This document shows positions 34,881 through 45,061 of a DNA stretch of 64,000 nt, piece by piece. This DNA is from Sinotaia quadrata (taxonomy: Eukaryota; Mollusca; Gastropoda; Architaenioglossa; Viviparidae), in the NCBI GenBank assembly GCA_028829895.1, contig CM054179.1, positions 38,439,117 through 38,503,116 on the forward strand. Direction: 5' to 3'. Below the pieces are notes generated by a model. That model made no database searches, had not been told where the DNA came from, and saw only the letters and a program-made list of their open reading frames with translations. How positions within the stretch are numbered: position 1 is the first letter of the stretch; each line of letters opens with the position of its first letter. A program made the translations under genes and the position numbers.

Positions 34881-37432
34881 GTAAGCATTTTAAAAAAAAT
34901 TTGTTATATAAATTCTGTTGCAGTTACATATTAATTGTGTATGACTGAATTCTGCTGCTTCTCAACTCTTAATTAACACCCTAAAATAGAAATTGGATTT
35001 TTCAGAATGCCATAAAACATACTGTATATTTTAGACTTCTTGCAGGAAAAGGTTTAGTAAAAAAAATCAGATTGTTGGTAGGTATATTGATTCACCACAA
35101 GACTTTATGGTCTTTAACTCTTCATAATGAATATTTTATTATGGATACCAGTTAATCATACTTTATTAGCTTCTTTTAATTGTTTTCTTTTACCCATTTG
35201 TTATTTAATATTGCTGTTCTGGTAAAGACTTTTTTAAAATGTCAATATTTAAATTTGTTTCTGACTTTAATATATGTATAAAATGTTTTAAAATTTCGTG
35301 TTAGATTTGTTAAAATATTGGCTCCAGAGGAAATATGGTCAAGACTTATAATTTGTTAAAACATTGGCTCCAGATGGAATAATCTAGATTTAGTTTGGGG
35401 TGGGTGGGGTTTGTTTCTTTTGCAGTTAAGATCTGTAGTATAGGGAGATTACTTAGGTAGACATTTGCATTGTTTGCATTATACCTGTAGCAAATTGCTG
35501 GCAAGCATGCAGTGGCTATGCTAAGAAATACTGATTTTATCAGCTTCTGCACTCTGCAGCAACTGTACATAACTCATTACATACAGAAGACAGAGTTATA
35601 ACACAAGTATGAAAATGAATTAAGTAGAAATAGATGAAGAAATATCCTTGGTGCCCCAAGAACTCTTAACTAGAAGACATTTACTATTAAAGAACCCATG
35701 AACATTGCAGGATGCATTAAATTAATCTAAAATACAAAACTAAGGAATAAATAACAAGTAAAGTTATACTATTATTGGTTTGCTAGTTATGGGTTTCTTA
35801 GTACAGTGTATATTGGTCTTTTTCTCCTCACTAAAATCTCTGTTATAATTATATTGAAATTGTACCACTGAATTGTAATTTTTTATGCACTTTGACCTCT
35901 AACTTAGCATTTGCAGATTATTGATACTAGCAACTTCTGGCTTGTGACTCACTTATCTGTAAATGTAGGTCCTTAGCGGCCTGATATGTTGGAACTCAGT
36001 ATGTTCTATGACAAGGAGTCAAAAAAGTGTAACAAATCTGGAAATAGAGATTGAGCCAATTTAACCTATGCTCTATCTACACTTTTAATAATAAACTCCT
36101 ATCTTCCTGACAAATTTCTACCTGAAAGAGAATGTTACATATATTTAGTTGAAATAGAACATTAATCTTTTAATAGTAAACTTGTATACTTTTTGGGCAA
36201 AGACAACATATATCCCTGACAAATATCTAGCTGAAAGAGAATGTTGTTAATGTAGAATATTTTTCTCAGGTAACACAGTAGACACAATACATCAGTTGTT
36301 CATTCTAACAAACTTGACATAACATACATGCCACTACCTCAAATAACACCTAATGCAGATCTATGCATCAGATAACTGTTCTGTTCAGACAATATTCATC
36401 TTTAAGACTACTGATATATACACTCTTGAATAATTTGACTAGATGGGAATATAATCAGATTTGGACCAGTTACTGTCTTAGTCAGTAGATTAAAATTAAA
36501 TTCCACACTGACTCCTTGTGGAACTTCCACCATTTGGAATCATGATAGCAATTTGACTGTTATATACATCTGTTATCAATGCTTGGGAGCCATGTCATAG
36601 TAGATCAGATTTGAGTAAAGAGGACTAAAGTTTCTGTGTCATTTGTTTGCATTGACTGATTTGAACCTTGTAGCCCATTTGGTCACTTGATTTCATTTAT
36701 GCCCAAGGAAGGGATTGTTAGTGCCAGGTGTAACTCTAGCCAGCAGATACATTTTGGATGCATGTTACCCTATGTATTAAAAGACATCGAGTGCCAGATA
36801 TTAACTCTAGCCAAGAAATGTGTTTTCTATGCACTTAACCCAAGTACAAAAATATATTCCTCAGGCAAGGAGAGTTAACTCCAATGCCTCAGCACAATGC
36901 TCACTGGCAATTATCCCATGATCACATGAAGTCTGCACCAGAAGAACACCTATGATAAATATAGAAGCATAAATTTCTTTCCACTAGAACAGTAGAAGAA
37001 GATAAGAAATACTGTTAATGAATTTATTTTGTTGTAATGTTAAAATAATTATAAATTATATAAGCTTGCCTAGCAGATCTGAAATATGACAATACCTTCA
37101 GTAAATATTGATGTGAGGCTTTTCTCTTGTCATTCTCTCACATCTCTGTATTGATAAAAATTGAAGTTCTTTCAGAATCACACTCATTCCATCAGGGAGT
37201 ATGCCTTAAATTTTCTGTACACAATAATAAACGGTTAATATCTATATAAGTGACTAAAACTATCATATTTATGTTGTTCGTTAATCATTTCTCACATGCC
37301 TTGTACATGAAAGCTTGATAGTACATGTATATTTATAATGTTGGGTTGGATTTTTTCAAAATTTTACTCTATGATATTATATTTTATTTTCCTATGTTCT
37401 GAAATTATTTTATATTGTCTTTGCATGGACAG
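34881..37432. other. BMPR2 intron 5 (2.55 kb)
   Basis: AT-rich, mostly unique sequence. It has a two-copy stretch near 36100-36245 ('tgacaaatttctacctgaaa' and 'tgacaaatatctagctgaaa'). No coding exon is seen; the small frame at 36687-36878 shows no kinase similarity. Confidence 0.7.
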
Positions 37433-37602
37433 ATCAGTTCAAACCAGTTTTGGCTCACAGAGACATCAATACACGCAATATTTTGGTTCGTTCAGACTTG
37501 AACTGTGTTATCACAGACCTGGGGTTTGCTGTAGCAACTATGGGGTCCAAACTTATTAAGAAAGGACACCCAGAAATTGCTGAACAGACATCACTGACTG
37601 AC
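37433..37602 (+). CDS. BMPR2: BMPR2 exon 6: catalytic and activation loops
   Basis: Acceptor 'tttgcatggacag', donor GAC|GTGAGT, phase 1 in, phase 0 out, 170 nt. With the split Asp it reads D-QFKPVLAHRDINTRNILV (human DHYKPAISHRDLNSRNVLV). HRD and the Asn five residues later are intact, so the catalytic base and Mg-binding Asn are present. The metal-binding motif is DLG (VITDLGFAV) where human BMPR2 has DFG; DLG is usual in type I TGF-beta family receptors. It ends in the activation segment IAEQTSLTD. Confidence 0.96.
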
Positions 37603-38052
37603 GTGAGTTTTGGTCATGCTTTCAGACAAAATTTAAAAAAGATTAATAGAATCAGCATTATTATTCTTTGAATCACAAGAGAGGATATTTTAATTTATAA
37701 GTGATTGTACAGAGGTGGTTGTTTTTGATCTTTTACTGACTGGCATGCTGCCCATATAAGAATTGATTATTAAATATACAAAAACTTACTTTACAGGAAA
37801 GAGTGGTAGTTTTGAATTGATTATATTCTTTACAGGTTGTTTTTTTTGCATGAAAAATACTGACACTTAAAGAAAAATACACTCTAAACCACACAAACTC
37901 AACATTTTGTTATCTTCTCCTTAGCATTTGGTTGATATAGGACTTTTGTGTAGCAAGTACATTTATTACTACTGTATAATATGCACTTTAGATATGTACT
38001 ATTTTCAGTTAAGAGTAATATTAATTTATGAAGTATAAACATTGTCATGCAG
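37603..38052. other. BMPR2 intron 6 (450 bp)
   Basis: Short AT-rich intron between the activation loop and APE exons; no other feature. Confidence 0.8.
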
Positions 38053-38200
38053 GTTGGTACACTACGCTATATGGCACCTGAACTTCTGGATGGAGCTGTT
38101 AATCTTCGAGACTGTGAAGCGTCCCTCAAACAGATAGATGTCTATGCCATGGGTCTTGTTTTGTGGGAAATAGCTTCTCGCTGTGTAGATCTTTATCAGG
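38053..38200 (+). CDS. BMPR2: BMPR2 exon 7: APE motif and kinase C-lobe helices
   Basis: Acceptor 'attgtcatgcag', donor g|GTATAA, phase 0 in, phase 1 out, 148 nt, the same length as human exon 9. It reads [40 protein letters not shown] and ASRCVDLYQ, nearly the same as human ([20 protein letters not shown]). The donor is weaker than the others in the gene (T at +3 of the consensus GTRAGT context: GTATAA). Confidence 0.97.
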
Positions 38201-38212
38201 GTATAACTATAT

Positions 38213-38570
38213 ATGTATTTCAAATACTTTCTCACTCATGTAGATCTTTATATGATGTGTGAGTGTGTGTGCGTGCGTGCGTGCACGTGTGTGTGTTGTA
38301 AAGATAGATGTTTGAAATAACTTCTACTGCATAGATCTTTATCCTGCACACACACACACTATAGATAGATGTTAGATAGAGATGTTAGATAGATAGATAG
38401 AGATGTTAGATAGATAGATAGAGATGTTAGATAGATAGATAGATAGGTAGATAGATAGATAGATAGGTAGGTAGGTAGGTAGGTAGGTAGATGTTTAATT
38501 ATATTTTAAATATCAAGGAACATATATAATTGAAATAACTCCTCTCTCCGGATCTTTATGAGGATGGTTA
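38213..38570. repeat. GATA/GTAG microsatellites with decayed copies of the exon 7 3' end
   Basis: Within intron 7, (GT)n at 38246-38296 and (TAGA)n/(GTAG)n at 38362-38490 are mixed with three stretches resembling the end of exon 7. All keep a 'gaaataacttct'-like block, 10-15 bases, then 'gatctttat': 38217-38251, 38311-38343 and 38530-38560. In exon 7 the same blocks read 'gggaaatagcttctc' and 'gatctttat' (38165-38196). Two weaker copies lie at 39701-39728 and 39745-39758. Confidence 0.7.
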
Positions 38571-39104
38571 GATAATCAGACAGACAGACAATCATAGATT
38601 TGTTTGTGGATAGATAGTCTTTAGTGGATAATCTGCAGTGAATTAATCTGCCTATAGTAGATGAATTCTTCATGTAAGAAATATTCTGATGCTACTGCAG
38701 ATAAATATATAACAATACACAACAGTCTGAGAACAATTCATTGATTCATTGCTTTCACATATGTGATACTAAGATACGTATCTTTTACAAAATCAGTCTG
38801 TATAATCATATATGCATCTGGTTACCTGCATCATCAAGACTAACAAGTTAACATAATTTGAAGATGAACTATTAGATGTAAAGTGATTGAAACTAAGATG
38901 GGAAATGATTGGAAAACAACATAGCAGATAGTTTCATAGACATCAGTCATCATGTCCTATATGATTTTTAATAATGGCAATGTCGCTTTTCTTTTCCTGG
39001 CTGATATAACTTGTGAACTACCACTACTTTATATTACAAATAAACTTCAAAATTACTTTAGGATTTGTGTTTGAATAATTAAATAATGATGTAACTCTTT
39101 AGCA

Positions 39105-39690
39105 CGCACAGATTACCATGTACTTTTCTTATTTTTGGTGTTTACATATGTAAAACAATGATATAAATCATAACACATACAGATTACTGTCCACATTTTT
39201 CATTTATTGATTATCTTTACTTATTTTTGGTGTTTACATATGTAAAACAATGATATAACTTACCACATACAGATTACTGTCCACATTTTTCATTTATTGA
39301 TTATCTTTACTTATTTATGGTGTTTACATATGTAAAACAATGATATAAATCTTAACACATACAGATTACTGTCCACATTTTTCATTTATTGATTATCTTT
39401 ATTTATTTTTTATGTTTACATATGTAAAATAATGATATAAATCTTAACACATACAGATTACTGTCCACATTTTTCATTTATTGATTATCTTTACTTATTT
39501 TTGGTGTTTACATATGTAAAACAATGATATAAATCTTAACACATACAGATTACTGTCCACATTTTTCATTTATTGATTATCTTTACTTATTTTTTATGTT
39601 TACATATGTAAAACAATGATATAAATCTTATACAGATTAATGTCCACATTTTTCATTTATTGATTATCTTTACTGCTCTTCTCTTTAATT
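39105..39690. repeat. 92-bp minisatellite in intron 7, 6 copies
   Basis: 'tacagattactgtccacatt' followed by 'tttcatttattgattatctt', 'ggtgtttacatatgtaaaac' and 'aatgatataaatctta'. Confidence 0.95.
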
Positions 39691-40224
39691 ATCTCATATA
39701 TTTGAAATAGCTTTTCACTTTGTATCCCTCTAAGGATAAACAAATTTGAAATAGCTCATAAGGTTTGTGAATTTTATCAGAGTACACAGTGTAATTTTGT
39801 TAATCTTAATGATTCTGGGTTGTACAGATCAGTGCAAGGTTCATAAAACTGTATTTAAAACTTTATATTAATACATTTTCAACTATTATGTTAATGTTTT
39901 TTCTAAATATATTATTTAACACTGCATACATAATCTACATCTTATTTGAAAAACCATGCATAAATAAAGCTGTATATCACAAGCACAGTCCTATACACAC
40001 CTAATACCTTACTGTTCACAACACTTATACATGTATAGGTATTTGCTTTCATGTTTTTATAGGTTCATTGATGTAACAGTGTATATATAATTAGCCACTT
40101 ATTTTGTGAAAAACTACTACTACCACTACTACTACAATAATAATAGGATGCTAAAGTGAACATTTTATTGAAAAGGTCATGCATAAATAAATTACCTGAA
40201 TTGACAAAAACAGATACAACCTCA

Positions 40225-40530
40225 TGACACAGTGAACATTTCACTGATTACAGTGTACATGCATTGTGCAGTCCTACTACTTTGTGCTCAGTGAACAACA
40301 CTCTACTGGCAGTATTTATGCAATGTGCAGTCATACAACTTTGTGCTACAGTGAACAACACATACTGGCATCTGGGCACAGTATTCATACACTGTGCCCA
40401 GATGTACAACTTTGTGCTACAGTGAACAACCTACTGTTGGCATTATTCATGCACTGTGCAGTCATACAACTTTGTGCCACAGTTAACTGGCAGTATTCAT
40501 GCACTATGCAACATAAAAGCAAAACTACTA
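40225..40530. repeat. About 60-bp degenerate array in intron 7, 5-6 copies
   Basis: 'catgcactgtgcagtcatac' followed by 'aactttgtgctacagtgaac' and 'aacacatactggcagtatt', with deletions in the later copies. The small open frames on both strands are repeat-derived. Confidence 0.85.
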
Positions 40531-40669
40531 ATATATGCATGTGTGTAGAAAATGTGACTGGTTTGTAAATGATAAAAATCAAAATCTTGTTGTTAACTGT
40601 CACGTGTCCAGTTATGTTTAATGACCCTGTCAATATGTCAGTATATCATACTCCCAAGTATCAGTTTTA

Positions 40670-42154
40670 GGTTATCATTTCACTTCTAATATTAGCAACA
40701 GCTGGATGGCCTGACCTATCTTTCCGCTAATATGCCAGAGATTCGGGCTATTACTCAAATGACATACTGACAGATAAATCAGCTGATGTGCCCAAGCTGG
40801 TAACGTTATCTCCCCCTTTTTATTAGTTATGATTATTATTCCACCAGCTCAGCCCCCATACCAGCTTTAGTTGACGATTACAACAAATTATGCAACGAGT
40901 GAAGATAACAAAGTAAAATTTAATAACAATAATAGTAAAGAAAAGAATCAGTTTTCAATTGCAGAATACATGAGAGTTTGTCTATCCTGCCCCACCCAAT
41001 TATTCGTATAAAGTTTGTATTTGACCTATCAGTTTATTTGGAGCGAGCACACTTAACTAGAGTCTCATGAAGACTTGCAACAGCTCACAGCATCCTTGAC
41101 AGAAATGACATCACGTTGCGGTTCTCTTCCAGGTATGACCAACTCAGTGTCGAGTAGGTGTGCTAGACATTCTCATCAGAGGATCCAGGGACCAGTATAC
41201 CTTGACCTGAAACCAGCTGTAATAAACAATATTCTTCTATAGCAACCTATTAGCATGAATAATCATTTGGGCTTCATGGAGACAGCGATAGACTGCTCTT
41301 TACAAGTTCATCACAACCCGTTAGCTACATGCTAACTTACAATTCATAAATTCATTGAAATATTTATATGTGAATAATAATGATTCTACTCCTACAATTG
41401 CATATATTCATAGATACAATACAACCAACAATTGGTTTACAGCAATATTCATTACACAATGACAATCACTTTCTCTCTAATTCGCTTTACCAGCTACAAA
41501 TAGTTTAACAATGTGTGAGCATGTGTACACAATGTGTGACTTATGCACGTGTTTATGCAGTCTCAACATTCCTACATAAACACAAATCATCGCTAATGCC
41601 ACACTTAGCTTCTGTGAGATGAAATACATTAGTTCACACAATCATTTAGCAAAGCACATGAATATTTTACACAACATTCTATCAATAATATATACAATAA
41701 TTTAGGAAAGTCAATTATATTTACCACTCTTGTAATTCGTGCTTGGTATCAACATATGCAAGAAATTGACCCCTGGACATTGGGTGTAGTGAATGTGCAT
41801 CTGCAAACATGGGTCATTGATATGTATAAATGAATGGTCTCTAGGTCAGCTAGCAGATTCTACCATGTCACGACAGAACACAAATGACTAAATATGGGCA
41901 TCTCGTTTCCAGCTAGTGGTTCCCCCATCCTGTCATCCCCTTTACCCCTCCACATCCTTCACCCTTTTGAGTGACCTACATCTTAATAGGTTGTAAACAC
42001 CTATTGCACCACAGGTACACAATCTAGCTAATGGTACCATACTTATCATAAAACAGTAGAAAACATTAATTAGAAAAAATGTTTAGTTAATCAGCATACT
42101 TTGTCTAGAACTCCTCTGACATTATTGTATATTCAACTGTATTACTTGTGACAG
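40670..42154. other. 3' part of BMPR2 intron 7, no gene recognised
   Basis: Mostly unique. 40830-41230 is GC-richer and ends in 'ctgtaataaacaatattctt', which could be the end of an old solo LTR; only weak grounds for this. Confidence 0.3.
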
Positions 42155-42291
42155 GTGCACCTGTGCCAGAGTATGCATCCCCATATCAGATGGAGGCTGG
42201 TTCAAATCCTACATTTGAAGAAATGCAGATGCTGGTAGTAAGGGCCAAGTGTCGACCAAAATTTCCTGAAGTTTGGAAGGAAACCAACCAT
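42155..42291 (+). CDS. BMPR2: BMPR2 exon 8: kinase C-lobe, substrate-side helices
   Basis: Acceptor 'attacttgtgacag', donor CAT|GTAAGG, phase 1 in, phase 0 out, 137 nt, the same length as human exon 10. After the split Gly it reads APVPEYASPYQMEAGSNPTF, then EEMQMLVVRAKCRPKFPEVW and KETNH (human [40 protein letters not shown], KENSL). Confidence 0.97.
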
Positions 42292-42474
42292 GTAAGGATT
42301 TTTGTTTGGTTGGGTTTTTCTTTGGTTTTCTTTTTTTAGGAGAGATTTTTTTTTCTCACCTCTTAGTCTCATTTAACCTTATAGGAGTAGTACCCAAGAT
42401 TTCTTTTTCAAGACCCTGAATTGACACTGCCTTAATTTTATATTGCATTTATTTTTATATTGTTATTGTTTAGC

Positions 42475-42740
42475 TTAGATCCTATATTGGCTGCTACTTG
42501 GGTATCCAATCCTCAAGCTAACAATATATTTTTATTTTGTTGGTAAAGCTCCTAATTGGCCACTACAAGAATATCCAACCCTCAAGCTAACTGTACATTT
42601 TTATTTTGTCACTAAAACTCCAAATTGGCCACTACTAAAATATCCAATTCTCAAGCTAACTATACATTTTTATTTGTTGCTAAAATTCCCACTTTGGTCA
42701 TTAATTAGGAGTGCTGACCTCCAAGTTTATTATACATTTC
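42475..42740. repeat. About 68-bp minisatellite in intron 8, 4 copies
   Basis: 'aattggccactactaaaata' then 'tccaatcctcaagctaac' and 'tatacatttttattttgt', diverged at both ends. The rest of intron 8 (42741-44008) is AT-rich with no feature I recognise. Confidence 0.85.
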
Positions 42741-44008
42741 TTATTGTTTTGCTAAATATACTTTTACGCTTCACCCTGCCTGCAGCCCTTTTGAAACCAT
42801 TAGGGAATCTAATTTTCATGACAAACAAAAGTTTGAAACCTTTGTTTGTTTCATCTGATTTATTTTTAAACAAAGAATATATTTTTAATTAACTAGTAAC
42901 TTCAGTATAAATTTCTCAATTTGGATCCCCAAATCTATCTGTTGCTTAGACCAGTCTAAATTTATTTGTCCTAACTCATCTGTTTACATCATAAATTGTC
43001 CCAATCAACTGTTAAGTTGTGTTGTTGATTTTTTTAAAAATATTTTATATGTCTATAGATTACATAATGCAAAATAATATGTGTTATACTAAAATACTCA
43101 AATTTTTGTGTGGCTTATTTAAAAATTTATAAAACATATTGATGCAATTGAATGGTGCAATCTAATTAAATTTTAAAAATACTTCTTATAGCATTGGCTC
43201 CTCTTAGAGAGTTTAATTTTCCACAATAATGATGGCTATGTGATAATAATTTAAATTCTCTCTAGTTAAAAAAACAAGTAGTAGAGATGCCGCCTAGGTC
43301 ACAAGAGTGTTACAGAAATTTTGCATTATAACTATTGTTCGAAGTAAATAATATACGTAGAGTTTCTGGAGCTCCTTTCTTGTGAGTAATTTCCACCTGT
43401 TCCACATTGCCTCCAACCACCATAGTAAGCTTTCAGACTTAACATCCTGCATTCAATTATTTCATTTTTTAGTTTTGCATTAAGAAAGGAAAGCAGCAAT
43501 TATTTCAGAAAAAAAAAATAAATGCATTTTTCTTTTAAAATGTATCTCTTAATAAATTCCTACCTGGGTCTCAAACTGTATTCTGAAGTACCTTCCCATG
43601 CACCACAAGAAAGATTCAGTTGCACTGCTTTCATTGATATAGTCATTATCAACACATAGGATAACTAATTATTTATGACAACATTGAGTCATTGTCTTAC
43701 ATTAAAATAATGAGTTTAAAACTAAACACACAAGCTTAAGGAACCCATGAAATTTATTGTTCTGTTAATTTATCTTATTTGGCCATTCACTATTGTGCTT
43801 TGTTGTGAAAATCTGTATTTCTTTGTGATTACAAGGTTTATATATTTCAGTTTAGTTAAAACCTAAATTATTAATATTCGTTGCCAGTGTTCATATTTTA
43901 GTAGGTATTATGCTTACTTATTCATTTTGTGTTTGGGGGGATTTTGCATATCTTTTCTATCTCTTATGCAAGCATTGCGACTTAACTCATTTCAATTTTC
44001 CAAATCAG

Positions 44009-44141
44009 GCTGTTCGATCATTGAAGGAGACAATAGAGGAATGTTGGGATGCAGATGCTGAAGCCAGATTGACAGCTCTTTGTGTTGAAGAGCGGATATC
44101 TGACTTACCAAATTTATGGGCACATGAGGCAAAGCACAGAG
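44009..44141 (+). CDS. BMPR2: BMPR2 exon 9: kinase end and start of the cytoplasmic tail
   Basis: Acceptor 'ttttccaaatcag', phase 0 in. It reads [20 protein letters not shown], then [20 protein letters not shown] and AKHR, the conserved end of BMPR2/ACVR2-type kinases. The donor is taken as g|GTTGGT at 44142: it gives the phase 1 required by the last exon and yields ISTVNSMS right after the join, matching human SPTVNPMS. The alternative GTAAAA at 44183 is out of phase. The chosen donor is weak; read-through keeps the frame open for 53 codons to a stop at 44300. Confidence 0.9.
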
Positions 44142-45061
44142 GTTGGTTTGCAGATTTGTTCAAAAGATTGTTAGTTACTGTGGTAAAACTTAAAATTACT
44201 AAAAATTTCCATTTAATTAAAGTTTGCAGTAAATGGAACAAACTTTTTGTCTTCAAAGTTCAGGCAGTTGTAAATTTAGAGGAAAAAAATCATTATGATT
44301 AATATACATACATTCTTTATTTTAAAGTCCATATGGCAATTAGGTAAAAGCAATAATTATTTTTTATCTGTAAAATAATGATGACTATAGGACTTTTATT
44401 ACAATATGAATTTTTGAAAAATTGTTGGTTCATTTTTTACAGACATATGCACATGCAGTGCAGCCAGACACTGAGCTGGAAGGTTAAAGTTGAGTCATCA
44501 CACACAAAACAAAACTATTTAAATTTATTAGGGATAAACATATACACAAAGGCAAATGTAACTCATGAAATGTATCTCACATTTCACTTCAAAATAAACA
44601 CCCACATCATGAATTATGAGAATCTGATAATTAATGAGACAGCAATCAAACTTGAAAAAAAGAACTCTCACACTGTTTACAATTATTTTAAATATTTAAT
44701 TTATTGTTCTATCTAATCAGATCTATCTAATTTAATTATTGTCCTACCTGGTGTTGATGGATTTCAATAGTTGATATTGCTAACTCTGGTGAAAACTGGT
44801 CTATGGCTATAGTGACTTTGGCAAACAAAATGATGGATGAACAGAATTTGTCAAACTAATTCTAGTCAAGCAATGCTGCAACATGGCATACAGGCTCATT
44901 GGTGTCCAGAATTTTAACCTAGTTTGCTTGTACAACTTTAAGGGCTTTTTTAATTTAAAATTTAAAATTGTAATGTACTATACTGAATTCAGAGTTTGAT
45001 AAAAGATTTAAATTTGTAACAAGTCTGAGACTTCTTTTATGCAAACAAATTTTATTTGCAG
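44142..45061. other. BMPR2 intron 9 (0.9 kb)
   Basis: AT-rich. The first 160 bases are open in the BMPR2 frame. An AATAAA lies at 44593, which could serve a transcript that fails to splice here. Confidence 0.6.

Noticed and set aside
42196..42210. Perfect tRNA B-box-like 'ggttcaaatcc'
   Set aside because: It lies within BMPR2 exon 8 codons (GSNP) and has no A box or foldable tRNA around it.
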